A DNA stretch of 64,000 nucleotides from Diabrotica undecimpunctata (GCF_040954645.1 NC_092810.1:7610185-7674184); one strand, 5' to 3'. Positions 54,209 through 64,000 are shown, counted from the first letter of the stretch. The notes: generated by a model from the sequence alone, not told the origin. Numbers and translations are program-made.

Positions 54209-54660
54209 AAAGTAACAATGGGATTTACAAAATTCTTTGAAATGTTATACAGAAAATTAGTTCTTGTCTACAATATTAATTTTACACACAAAATAACAAA
54301 AAATAACGTTTCCATAAATAATATTTATAAGTATTTAATTGTTCTCTAATAGTGTATCCATTATAATTGTTTTCAATAGAATTCTGATAATTTAGATATA
54401 AAATTAAACCAAACTATGTATTTTTGTCTGAGAAAAAGTACTTAATTTGAAAATGTTCGAAAGTTTTTCAATCCAGAAAACGTTTGTAGAGGATAAATAA
54501 ATGTTTTATCGCTATATTAAACTATCAAACTGCACTGAGTAGGCCAAAGGATAAGAATAAGTTGTAAATCCGCTTTGGTTACATTGACAAAGTTATTTAA
54601 ACTAACTCTGTGATAGGTTGAGTTACTTTATACTAAAAATAAATCATCATCATCACCAAC
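54207..54660. other. AT-rich spacer, nothing recognised
   Basis: No motif-bearing frame. The end of this stretch is a short CAT-repeat immediately before the AGAT target site of the next element. Confidence 0.45.
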
Positions 54661-54664
54661 AGAT

Positions 54665-57242
54665 GAGGAGGTGTCAATCAAAATCAATCATGTCCACCTT
54701 AAGAAGTTTTAGGGAAATCGCAAAAAACGTATTAGTAAATAACCTTACATGAAAAATCGGATAAATTAGCATATATCATTTTATTTATTGAAATTAACTG
54801 ACTCTTAGTAAATATTTCAAATCTGAAGGTATAAATAAACCTGTAAATACATTTTAAAAAAAGGACATGTTCTTATTTGATTGGACTTCATGGACGTTGA
54901 TAGAAGGGGTTGATAAAAAAACTCTTAGACTACTTAAAATATCTATTGTATTGTTACAAAAAATATCTTGAAAAATGGCTAACATTTACCAACGACACTT
55001 TCCACAAAATATAAATGTTTAAATGTGTAGTCCAATGTCAGGTTCTAGACAATCACAGGATTCGTCCACTTCGTCAGCATCAATTTCGTTGTCCTGGACT
55101 TCCACTATTATGGTCTTATACCAAGATAAAAAGTCATGTTTCTGCCAGTCATCACCATGCATTTTCACAAGTAACGTCTCCACGTCCTTCTTCTTAGCTG
55201 CTTTCACTATATTGCTCAGTGGAAGTGACTCTACAGGAGTTGAGAACGACCTTGCAGAATGCCAGCCTTTTTTTTGAGGCTTGTTGTAGGTTTCAAAATC
55301 ACTTTCAAACCTAAAATTCTGTGCCGATTTCACTTTGATAACAGTAAGTTCTTGTCCATTGCGGTTGACAGCTTTCTCTTTCCTCACAAAAATCCTCTTC
55401 TTTTCAGATATCATTTCAATGTTTTTAAATCGTGTAGCCAAACGTTTAGCATCAATCAATCCCCAATCCTCTCCAAGTTTCCGTACTTCTCCAACAGAAC
55501 TATATACATTGTAGTACTCTTCCTTTGTTGCAATGGTAGGCTGCTTCCTGAGTAACTTTTCAACCCTTCCGAACACCCGATCAGCGGGGAGGAAGCTATG
55601 CCCGCGAACAGGGTATGTTAGAACAATCTCCTCTAAAGCATTTTGCACTGATCCTAAGTAATACACTAATGTGTGAACAACGGCATTGTTTTTGTTTTGA
55701 CCGGCACACCCATCACAGAACAGATTCAGTCTTGTTACATTTGAAAAATTAGTGGAGTTCAAGAAATTTATAAGTGCAGATGAAACTTCGGTCGCACCCC
55801 TTCTTGCAAGTTCTTCAGTCCATACGTAAAATATGGGGTTTTGTGCGTTTGATGCTACAATGCAAAAAGAGTAAAAACTTAATTGTCTTTTGTAGAACGC
55901 GTCTTGAATAGGAGTTTTGGGAAGTGCTTGAATTTGCTGGAGATCAAAACAGAAAGTAACCTCATTTTCTTTGTTTTCCTTTAAGAGCCCATAAAAAGCA
56001 TTAGCTCTTAATGTGTGTATTCTTTTCTCCATCATAAATTGGTTGACCACTACCAAGTCTTTCACAGCTTTAGCCTTCTCAATTTTCAGCTGAAGATCTA
56101 TTTTATTGCATGTACTGCAAACGTCAGAAGCTGGTGATGAAAATCCGATATTTAATTCATTGAAAACTCTCCTAAACATAGATTTCTTAACTTTAAGATT
56201 ATCAATTACAGAATCATTGTATATTAGCCACAACTTCTTAATGTTTAAGTCTGCACCAAGATAAATCCTTTTCGATTTTTTTCGATTATAGTGGCTTTCT
56301 TTTCCTCTTAAATTTCTCAAAAAAAGGCGGACTGATTCCTTGTTCGCAGCAGATTTGTGACTCTTCCTATCGCCACCCCTCTGATCCTTAACAGCCTTTC
56401 CCTCTTTCACCTTTTTAGAAATATTAGTCAATCTTGTTCCCTTCACCATGGTAATATGCATGAAAAGTTTCCTACACACAGGTATAACTTTACCGGTTGA
56501 TGAAAGTATAGAATATTGTACACTAAAACTTTTAGCCTTTGATTTTTCAGAGGTAGGCCTAGGCCTTCGCCGCTTTATGTTACGTTGATTTATCCAACTG
56601 GCAATGGTGTTATCTTGCGTGTTTTTGTCAGGTATTTTGTAGAGGATATTTCGAACAAAAATAGCATCTATAGGCCTAACTAATGCACATTTCATACCTT
56701 TGTGCATGTGTTTACATGGAACAAACACACGACATCCCACTGGAGTACTGTATCGCTTGTAAGCTGTAAGCTTGGCTCTAGTTTTTTTATCCACAGTCTT
56801 TTTATTTTTACGAGATCCTTCATTGGCATCGCCCACTCTCACTAAGTTTTCTTCATCCATGGAAAATTTCAATTTTATTTAATAAAAACTACTATAATAA
56901 TATTAAAATTAAACCACAGTGCAATACAAACTCAATACTCGCTATCGACATAACCTAGAGGGAAAACACAGACAACGTGTTGACATGGTCAAATCACGTG
57001 ACCAAATCGGGGCACTCCTATTAGCTGAATGGACATGTGGTGGTATGATTGAAACCAACTGTGGACATGATTTCATTTAATTTGGGAACCTAATATTGTG
57101 TATTCATTTTAAACAGGACATGATTTTTTTTAACCGAAACCGAAAACACCATAGAATATGATTCACTCTTTATATTATGAAACAGCTGCTAACTCATTTT
57201 TTGATTTTTATGGACATGATTGATTTTGATTGACACCTCCTC
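54665..57242. mobile_element. complete DNA transposon with 32-bp TIRs and 4-bp AGAT duplication (Sola-like?)
   Basis: The termini read GAGGAGGTGTCAATCAAAAT and continue for 32 bases. The right end is a perfect inverted copy (57211-57242). AGAT at 54661-54664 and 57243-57246 is the apparent target duplication. The sole gene is the 617-codon frame at 55019-56872. GGACATG, part of the inverted repeat, recurs in both subterminal zones (54863, 57031, 57063, 57116). A 4-bp duplication with a DDD-like protein matches my recollection of the Sola superfamily, but that assignment is unverified. Confidence 0.88.
55019..56872 (-). CDS. 617-aa putative DDD-type transposase (DUF7869-like)
   Basis: A single uninterrupted frame fills the transposon. 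The first 150 residues are basic with CKHMHKGMKC. IPVCRKLFMHITMVKGTRLT follows, then a basic linker, and DVCSTCNKIDLQLKIEK (about residue 250), a CxxC element. Three Asp-centred blocks look like an RNase H-fold active site: VTFCFDLQQIQALP (about 305), NLFCDGCAGQNKNNAVVHTL (about 390) and RGHSFLPADRVFGRVEKLL (about 425). The same DG/NC.GQNKN block recurs in the decayed frame at 58560-60080. It ends acidic. I place it with proteins often labelled DUF7869 or uncharacterised in arthropods. Transposase function is inferred from its position between perfect terminal repeats. Start could be MKFS or MDEENL four codons in. Confidence 0.8.
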   Translation of the reverse strand: MKFSMDEENLVRVGDANEGSRKNKKTVDKKTRAKLTAYKRYSTPVGCRVFVPCKHMHKGMKCALVRPIDAIFVRNILYKIPDKNTQDNTIASWINQRNIKRRRPRPTSEKSKAKSFSVQYSILSSTGKVIPVCRKLFMHITMVKGTRLTNISKKVKEGKAVKDQRGGDRKSHKSAANKESVRLFLRNLRGKESHYNRKKSKRIYLGADLNIKKLWLIYNDSVIDNLKVKKSMFRRVFNELNIGFSSPASDVCSTCNKIDLQLKIEKAKAVKDLVVVNQFMMEKRIHTLRANAFYGLLKENKENEVTFCFDLQQIQALPKTPIQDAFYKRQLSFYSFCIVASNAQNPIFYVWTEELARRGATEVSSALINFLNSTNFSNVTRLNLFCDGCAGQNKNNAVVHTLVYYLGSVQNALEEIVLTYPVRGHSFLPADRVFGRVEKLLRKQPTIATKEEYYNVYSSVGEVRKLGEDWGLIDAKRLATRFKNIEMISEKKRIFVRKEKAVNRNGQELTVIKVKSAQNFRFESDFETYNKPQKKGWHSARSFSTPVESLPLSNIVKAAKKKDVETLLVKMHGDDWQKHDFLSWYKTIIVEVQDNEIDADEVDESCDCLEPDIGLHI

Positions 57243-57246
57243 AGAT

Positions 57247-58550
57247 ATATTCGCATATTCAATTCATAATTTAGATTGAATAGTTAAATACAAGATGTTA
57301 TACGTAGACCGTACATTAGACTTATCTTTTAAAATAACAAGATTTGAAATCTAAAAATTTGGTGGTATCTATCTATATTTTTTAACATTTAGGTTCGTAA
57401 ACATTCTTAAAAAATAAGCCGAGAAGCTAGAATTTAGTATGTTTTTATTTTTAAGTTCTTTAGAGTAACTCAAAAATAATTACAAATTCAGCCGATCGGT
57501 CTTCATCTCAAGTGAGAAACGACCGATGACCAAAAGTAATGAGGGTATTGGCAGTGGGATTTGGTTTTGGTTCGATCGGCTCTGTGGGCGGTCCATCAAT
57601 CGATGTTTGTCACCGCACGATCGGATCGTTATGAACTAGCGGGATTCGGTCGTTCAAAAGTGATTGAATCAAAACGGACAAATCAATCGCGATTGATACT
57701 ATTATAGTATCTATAGGATCTATAACGAGCAGTCCATTTCACTCAAAATAAAGTTTCTGAGTATTGGCGTGCATCATGGTCCGGTACTCTATTGTAATAA
57801 TAGCAGCTATCTCGTATTTCGTGTAAAGATAGATTGTCTAATGCCTCTTTGAGTTCCTATTTCAGGATATCAAAATACTTTTCGCCATTTAAAGATTCAG
57901 TAAAAGAGGTGAAAGGTAATTGTCTTTAATTGCACAGTATATTTAAAGCACCAGTAATCTTGGTGTATTCGTGCAGTAAGTTGGGGATTTTTGTTGGATC
58001 AGTATTGACCATTAAGATAACTAAAAACACATTTTTTTTTTAATTTGGTTTTTTCAATTGGAAATTGTGAATTGAATAATTGAACTTAATTAAAAAATAC
58101 TCATTTTTTCACCTGAAACACATTTTTTGTAGTTATCATAATTTTTAGTTTATATTTTGTAAATAGTCTAATATCTCATCCATGTAAATACTCATTTTGT
58201 ATTAAAATGTACAATTATGTAAAGATATATTTTGTATTTAATGTACGATGTACAATAAATGTTATTCTTTTAAATCTTTTGGTTTTATTCCAATTACTAA
58301 AATAAAAATACACTGCTAAAAAAATACACTACTAACGTATATACTTATTTAGAGGAGGAAGGTATAACATTATCTCTAATGCTGCAGTGGGATGCCGTCT
58401 CATTACATCCGTGATTCCTAAACATGCGAATATTTGCAACTTTGTTATTTTTATTTGCTACAATGTTTTAGTACACAAAACCAGTGCCAACTAGGAATGT
58501 GCGCGTGAGTGGTTTTCCATTCCTGTTCACGCCCGCTCACGGTTACTTAA
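57247..58550. other. spacer with a possible degenerate mariner remnant
   Basis: On the minus strand at about 57920-57740, ELKEALDNLSLHEIRD and DHDARQYSETL faintly resemble the mariner core before and after the second Asp. At 57480-57680 several CGATCGG-like blocks cluster. Nothing else is recognisable. Confidence 0.3.
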
Positions 58551-58559
58551 TTTCACTCA

Positions 58560-60080
58560 CCTTCACTTCACAAATTGAGTTCCGCTCAGGACCACAGAGT
58601 GGGTGGCATCACCTTCATTTTGAGTATGACCGCAGATCAAGAATTTGTGTGTCATAGATTTTATTTTCAGTGTTTTTACTGCGTGAAAGAACATTGAAAT
58701 GGTATACCTATTTTTATTTTGCCCGCAACAGTTGTCAGAGTAGAACGTGAATTCCAAATTGTCATTATTAATTTTGGCGGTTTTCTTTTCCAAATATTTG
58801 AATATGCAAGAGTCTATTTCATTGGCACTACGATGTTCTTCACTCTTATACCAAAAAAAAACATTCTACAGCATCATTACCAACTTTGCAAATGATTAAA
58901 TTATAAGAGTTTATTTTGAATTTATAATGAAATATTGACCAATTTCCTTTAGGGCACGGCATCACCGCTTGAAGGTCAAATGTTGCCAAGACAAAATTTT
59001 TCAATACCACATTTCTTATCTTGTTCCTTAAATTGACGACTCAACTTTTTTTCTTCCTGATGCTTCTCGTATTTTTCCTTTGTGTCTGGTACTTGTGGTG
59101 AATTTTTATAAAATTCGCACAAATTGTACAAATCTTTTTGGAGAAGAAAATTAAATAATAAACTTATTAATAAACATGCGTGAGTACATCATGAAATTTG
59201 CTGCTGGATAGTTTTTTTCAGGCTGTTCTTTAACATAGTCTCTATGTAAGTCAGCTAAACTTTTACCACCATCTATGTACTCTCTATAAGTATTGGCATG
59301 AAGGTAATGACTTTCCATACGCGGGATCGAGTTGATATCTTTCCTCACTGACTCTTGTATGCCAGGTTTTACTGGGAAATGATTTGAGTGTTTCCTTCTT
59401 TTCTCTGGCTCAAGAAATCCATTTTTCTATTTTGATAAAACTGTTCTGATTGGTCTGTCGTTGACCAACGAATTCTTAAAAAATAGTTCACAAACTCTCA
59501 CTTTTTTTCTCCTCTATATGAAAGTAGATAGCGTTATTCAACTTTCTATGATTTTCTGTACGCGTATAATAAAAGACCGTTGCAGTTTTAAGTTGCCAAG
59601 TGTACAATTGCATTTTTCTATGCATGGAGCTAGAATTTCTCTTGCTTTAAATATTTTTGACGTCTTGGAAACGGATTGGTATTCTTTTCCCATATTTCAA
59701 AGTCGCTTTACTGTCTCCTCTTTTTTGCTGGGATCCTACAAAGTCTCTTCTTACCACTTTTAGGAAACGATCTCTCAGTAGAAGTAATCAGCGAGCCATT
59801 TTGTTCAGAATCTGATGATGATCCACCACTTGAAGTTGACTCAGATGAAGAAAAGTTGGAATCGTCACTCGGTTTTAAATCATCATCGTTTTCATTTAAT
59901 GCAGATTCTGTATGCAGAAACTTCAGGTACTACATTATTTTTTATTTTTCTTAAGACTCATTATTGTTAAGTTCGATTTTTTACTGTTGTAGTTCTGGTA
60001 GAGACGAAGATTCAGCAGTTTTGGTCTTTTTAGCTTCAACATAATTGGGTCTTTGAACTTCAACATTTTCGATACTAGAT
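58560..60080 (-). pseudogene. decayed DUF7869-like transposase relative
   Basis: Read leftwards in broken frames: SVRKDINSIPRMESHYLHAN, TYREYIDGGKSLADLHRDYV, then NDAVECFFLV-type sequence and FTFYSDNCCGQNKNRYTISM. MTHKFLICGHTQNEGDATHS follows, in which the third acidic position is preserved. The GQNKN and GHTQNEGD blocks correspond to GQNKN and GHSFLPAD of the intact 55019-56872 protein, but sequence elsewhere is very different, so this is another family. Many stops. Confidence 0.7.
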
Positions 60081-60142
60081 CAACTAAAAGTACGAATAAA
60101 ATAGTGCACATTGTGTTTACAGTTGCCGTAAATAAATTAAAC

Positions 60143-60302
60143 TTGTAAAAGATATAATCTTTTAGCGAAAGCCGCTATCGCTTTATTAAATTAAATGGCC
60201 AAATATATGGCCTGTCAAATGTATGGCCAATATAGGCCATATATTTGGCCATTTAATTTAATAAAGCGATAGCGGCTTTCGCTAAAAGATTATATCTTTT
60301 AC
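60143..60302. repeat. foldback palindrome with about 70-base arms
   Basis: TGTAAAAGATATAATCTTTT and onward at 60143 is reversed and complemented up to 60302. The centre (60195-60255) has four GGCC-containing ATATTTGGCC-like motifs. TTTAGCGAAAGCCGCTATCG lies in each arm. Confidence 0.93.
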
Positions 60303-61178
60303 ACATTTCGCATAGCGCAGAGGATACAGAAAACGATATTATCATATCGTTTTCGTTCACGGCCGCCAAAGCAGGTGGCGCCTTTGTAGCTAACTACTGT
60401 TGTAGTGAAGTTTTGGGAGACATTCGTTGGACTTTCCGAGTTTGAATTTGTATCAGCCCAAAGTGTCTGATGAGGCTGGGGTAGGCCGAAATGATCATAA
60501 CACTTTATTGATACCGATTCGAGCACGGGAAGTTTAACGAATTTGTCCTCTTAGGCCATATATTTGGCCATTTAAATTAAACCTGGTTAATTTTTCTATG
60601 TACACACGATAAAATGTCACTGAACAGCACTGGTTCCGACTAAAACATGGCTGATTCCGACTGCGCGAACGAGATGCGCGTACTTATTTTTTCAAGCAGA
60701 GTGGGCATTCTGATTGTTTATTATTCTGTGGCATTATAAAGAGAATATCCTCATCGGGCATTTAGTAGCCTGTCAGTAGCTAATTTCTGAGTGCTTTAGA
60801 CCTGAACGAAAAGAACTATCGGGAAATTATGTTAGATTATTATAAAAAATTGGTATGTTATTATAAAAAATTGGACTTTTATTTTTAATATGAGTATTTA
60901 AAAAATGATACTCACTAAAAATAAACTAAGTAGCACAATTTTAAGTTGGATACCTTTTTTCTAAATCACATTACTGTCAATTGTCATATCTGTCTGTCAG
61001 TCAGTTAGGTGCTAAAGGGTGTTGAATTTATTAAAATAATAAAAAAATGAACCACACAAGGGTAATATTTATAATACCTATTATATAATACTCTTAATTC
61101 ATATTAATTGATATGTACTAAAATTTAACGTTCAAAATTTTATCCACTTTAAGTTAACCTAGTCACAATTATGTAACC
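60303..61178. other. region upstream of COX7A
   Basis: A 75-codon minus-strand frame at 60299-60526 (CYDHFGLPQPHQTLWADTNS) looks protein-like but I cannot place it. AGGCCATATATTTGGCCATT at 60551-60570 repeats the core of the 60143-60302 palindrome. The COX7A promoter must lie within the last few hundred bases before 61179; no element stands out. Confidence 0.4.
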
Positions 61179-62371
61179 ATGAATATTTTATCAAATTTTA
61201 ATAATTGTAAAATTTTACAGCAATTGTTTGCTCTTGGTAGAGCTATTAACAATCAAGTTGTAAGAAATGCATCCGTTGACGTTGGACCTAGGACTGCCAG
61301 GCTAAAGGATCTTCAAAAGAAATTACAGGTACTTCATTTCAGTATAAAAGGCATTTGCAAAAACTAAATGTTAAGGGGCTATCGTAGTGTTAATTCAATA
61401 ATTTATTAGTTATGGAACAGGCATTTGAAAGCATTGAACAAGTAATAGAACTGCAAGGACAAAAGTGAATTAAAGAATTGAAATAAATTAACTCTGCCAC
61501 ACATACAAGATATTTACTGATGGAAAAGTGATAAAATTAATATATGCAATATACTTAGTCCTATAAATACAAATATATCAGCCCAGATAATCTAGTTTCA
61601 TATTGCCTTCACTAAAATTAAGAGCACATAATTATTTTTGGTGGAATCAGTACCTATTAGTTTTTTCATAAATTTAAAGATCATCATTTCATGTTTTATT
61701 CAAGTTCTTAAGTATTGATTGAAAAATGTAGTAGTCAACAGAGCATGGTAAATTAAATGTGTGATACAAATGGTAGTCAGTTTATTCTTTAGAACATTAT
61801 CAAAACTTGCATAGTAAATACAAAAAAGACCTCAAAATTTTTGATTTTATTTTTTGTAGATTAGTCATTACAAAATATGCCCATTTTTTTCTATTTATTA
61901 TCACAAACTTTTTAAAAAGTTATGTTAGTATTCTTATTTTGCTTGTGTAAAATTTTAAAGATATAGAATAAGTGTGCGTTTTTTTAAATCCAAAGTGCAC
62001 AGGCTGTGTTTTATATAGAGAAGCATGGCTCGATATCAAAATATTAACAAAAAAAATCATATTCATCAAAAACAAAAACAATTCTGTCTAGAGCAAGTAA
62101 TATGTACTAAGATTTTAATATTTGACTCCAAATATTGTTAAAATATGTATCTAACCTTGTTAATTATAGAATATGCTTATATGAAAATGGAATTGATGTT
62201 TTGGTACAAACTGAAGGAATGCTCTTTTTACAGGTTGATGATGGAGTACCAGTCCACTTAAAAGCTGGTGTCAAAGACAAAATCCTTTACCAATTTACTA
62301 TTCTTTTAACAGTAGTTGGTTTGGGTATGTCTGCTGAAGCCATTTACAGAATTATGACTGGCAAGAAATAA
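61179..62371 (+). CDS. COX7A: cytochrome c oxidase subunit 7A (mitochondrial), two exons
   Basis: Exon 1 is 61179-61328 and exon 2 is 62234-62371, joined in phase 0 at AAATTACAG|GTACTT and TTTTTACAG|GTTGAT, giving 95 residues. The first about 30 residues are basic and hydroxylated without acidic residues, as in a mitochondrial presequence. RTARLKDLQKKLQ follows, then VDDGVPVHLKAGVKDKILYQ, the conserved COX7A core. A single hydrophobic helix (FTILLTVVGLGMSAEAIY) and a basic end complete it. The protein is a small accessory subunit of respiratory complex IV in the inner membrane. ATG at 61179 is the first in-frame Met and gives the expected length. The intron (61329-62233) is AT-rich without recognisable insertions. 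This is the only gene here that appears intact and untouched by transposons. Confidence 0.87.
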
Positions 62372-62428
62372 ACATCCATCTGTTTATTAGTTTAATTAGT
62401 ACCTTTATATAATATAATTTACTTTAGA

Positions 62429-62434
62429 AATAAA
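62429..62434 (+). promoter_or_regulatory. polyadenylation signal of COX7A
   Basis: AATAAA lies 58 bases after the stop codon. A second overlapping TAAATAAA follows within 12 bases. Confidence 0.6.
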
Positions 62435-62472
62435 TGTAAATAAATGTTCTGCTGTTTTATTAATCAATTTTT

Positions 62473-62540
62473 ATGGTGGCTGTAGCTCAGTGGCCAAGAT
62501 ACTGGTGTTCTAAGCTAGAGTGCATGAGTTTTGTAGAAAC
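62473..62540 (+). repeat. tRNA-like (SINE head?) fragment
   Basis: GGTGGCTGTAGCTCAGTGGC resembles a tRNA 5' end with an A box. The B box is not recognisable, and no cloverleaf can be closed. It is best read as the head of a tRNA-derived SINE or a tRNA pseudogene, cut by the Jockey-like element to its right. Confidence 0.45.
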
Positions 62541-62564
62541 AACCGCATTTTTAATACTTTTTTT

Positions 62565-64000
62565 ATTTATTTATATACGGCATCCATTTACTTACAATTT
62601 TTACAAAGTTACATCTTACAATCAATAAATTATTAAAATAACAATCACAAGTTTTACAAAGTTACACCTTAACAACAATAAATTATTAAAATAACAAACA
62701 CCTCAGAATAATACAAACATATAAGAATAATATAGATGTACAACAAACTTATTGTAAGATACTTTTTAGTTGTTTTTTAAACAAACTAATTTTGGAGTCA
62801 AAAATATCCATTTGTCTTGGTAGGCTATTAGCACTCCGGACCAATCGTGTAGTTGGTTCATTGATACCATAATTAGTGTGGTGAAATGGCACTGAAAAGA
62901 TTTCTGATTGTCTGTTGCTTCTACTAGGAACTTTAAGACTAACAAGCGATAAGAGTTGAGGACAATCTATAAAAGCATTGATAACTTTGTGTAAGAAACA
63001 TAAATCTAACAATGTCCTCCTTGACTCAAGTGTTGGTAAGTTAAGACTATCTCTTACCCACTGATAGTTGTATTCCTCTCTCCTGTATCCACTCTTATAG
63101 GCTGCTACCCTCAGAAATTTATTCTGGACTCTTTCAATCTGTTGAATGTAACAGTGGTATGATGGGGACCATACAACTGATCCAAACTCCAGAATGGGTC
63201 TAACGAGACCACAATAAAGTTTTCTAAATGTAAACAAAGACAGGTCCACTGATGTGCGTTGGATAAATCCCAGCACTTTCATCGCTCTATTTGTTACTTG
63301 GTTGATGTGGCTTGAGAATGACAGTTTGGTGTCTAACCAGATTCCCAAATCTAATACTTCATTTTTCGAGGCTAATGGCAAGTTATTTATGTAGTAAACA
63401 AATTCAATTGGATTTCTTTGCCTTGAGAATGTCATTTTATGACATTTGTTTATATTGAGTGACATTTTGTTTAAAGTGCACCAATCATAAAATAATTTAA
63501 GATCTTCCTGTAATATAGCAGCATCATTCCAGGATTGAATTTTTCTAAACAGTTTTACATCGTCAGCAAACATAAGAACATTACAATTTTTGATTTGTTG
63601 TACTAAATCAACCAGAAACAAACAAAACAAAACAGGGCCACAATGGGAGCCTTGTGGCACGCCCGATGGAACTGTTATTTCAATTGAAATGTCACTTCCC
63701 AAGTTAACTGCCTGCGTACGGCCACTAACAAATTCTGTAATCCACTGAAGAAGGGGATCCAAAATACCCAAAGCTCTTAGTTTTTGTAAGAGAACCCCAT
63801 GGTTTACCCGATCAAATGCTTTGGAAAAGTCAGTATAGATTGAGTCAACCTGGACTCCCTCTTCAAAGCTGTTGTATATATGATTCACATACAAAACTAG
63901 GTTGGCATCTGTTGACCTCCCTCTCATAAAGCCAAATTGTTCAGGATTAAAAATGCTTCTAAAACTCCATGTCAGTTTCTTACTAACCAAACAATCAAGC
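62565..64000 (-). mobile_element. Jockey-like non-LTR retrotransposon, 3' part (continues past the window)
   Basis: The element runs leftwards from the window edge. It holds the coding frame at 62749-63990, a 3' UTR of about 180 bases with an imperfect tandem duplication of about 53 bases, and an A/T-rich end near 62565. Confidence 0.88.
62749..63990 (-). CDS. Jockey-like reverse transcriptase, open frame cut by the window edge
   Basis: 413 codons are open and the frame probably continues beyond 64000, so the Met at 63990 is not a reliable start. Blocks in order: FNPEQFGFMRGRSTDANLVL, SIYTDFSKAFDRVNHGVLLQ with the catalytic Asp, SGVPQGSHCGPVLFCLFLVD, NVLMFADDVKLFRKI with the catalytic Asp pair (FADD variant of YADD). 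The thumb/C-terminal region follows with VLDLGIWLDTKLSFSSHINQ and FGSVVWSPSYHCYIQQIERV. No frameshift or stop is visible. It copies its own RNA by target-primed reverse transcription by family knowledge. It resembles the 25860-27710 element in layout. Confidence 0.92.
   Translation of the reverse strand: MVSKKLTWSFRSIFNPEQFGFMRGRSTDANLVLYVNHIYNSFEEGVQVDSIYTDFSKAFDRVNHGVLLQKLRALGILDPLLQWITEFVSGRTQAVNLGSDISIEITVPSGVPQGSHCGPVLFCLFLVDLVQQIKNCNVLMFADDVKLFRKIQSWNDAAILQEDLKLFYDWCTLNKMSLNINKCHKMTFSRQRNPIEFVYYINNLPLASKNEVLDLGIWLDTKLSFSSHINQVTNRAMKVLGFIQRTSVDLSLFTFRKLYCGLVRPILEFGSVVWSPSYHCYIQQIERVQNKFLRVAAYKSGYRREEYNYQWVRDSLNLPTLESRRTLLDLCFLHKVINAFIDCPQLLSLVSLKVPSRSNRQSEIFSVPFHHTNYGINEPTTRLVRSANSLPRQMDIFDSKISLFKKQLKSILQ

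Noticed and set aside
55015..55555. + strand frames of 60-98 codons
   Set aside because: They lie antisense to the intact 617-codon transposase frame.
62473..62545. Functional tRNA gene
   Set aside because: No B box, no closed cloverleaf and no terminator; only the 5' half looks tRNA-like.

Overview
The window looks like insect nuclear DNA, most probably from a beetle with a large, repeat-rich genome. That placement is inferred from one split cell-surface gene homologous to Drosophila furrowed, an insect-style COX7A gene, AT-rich sequence, canonical GT-AG introns and the mix of RTE/Jockey-type retrotransposons, mariner, piggyBac and Tigger elements. There are no bacterial-type operons, CRISPR arrays or phage modules.

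Only two host genes can be supported. The first is a multi-exon + strand gene whose visible coding exons run from 12154 to 50789. In order it encodes one sushi/CCP module, an F5/8-type (fucolectin-like) discoidin domain, a C-type lectin domain over two exons, ten more sushi modules, one transmembrane helix and a cytoplasmic tail. This is the layout of the selectin-like adhesion protein Furrowed, a Drosophila planar-polarity component. The signal peptide exon(s) were not found and may lie in or upstream of 1-12153. Intron phases agree at every junction. The exception is the first sushi exon, which is one base short and carries an internal frameshift. The second host gene is a two-exon COX7A (61179-62371, 95 aa), a small subunit of mitochondrial cytochrome c oxidase.

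Nearly everything else is transposable elements. 1-12153 holds retrotransposon 3' ends, a Tigger-like remnant, a dead mariner and AT-rich DNA. The furrowed introns have accumulated RTE-type and Jockey-type non-LTR elements, a foldback element with about 490-bp arms carrying a PIN/FEN-like plus CXC-type protein, two piggyBac relatives, a DD41D mariner with about 500-bp inverted repeats, Tc1 debris and an intact DD82E Tc1/mariner-type transposase. Between the two genes lie a Tigger gene split by an RTE insertion with a 10-bp target duplication, and a complete-looking 2.58-kb DNA transposon (54665-57242). That transposon has perfect 32-bp terminal repeats, a 4-bp AGAT duplication and an intact 617-codon DDD-like ORF. 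A decayed relative of its protein lies 1.3 kb away. The window ends in an open Jockey-like reverse transcriptase reading frame on the minus strand.

The best candidates for new biology are the DNA transposon at 54665-57242, the PIN/CXC foldback element at 19525-21945, the DD82E transposase, and the repeated finding of RTE copies that keep endonuclease and 3' tail but have lost the reverse transcriptase. No database search could be run, so family names rest on motifs and domain order.
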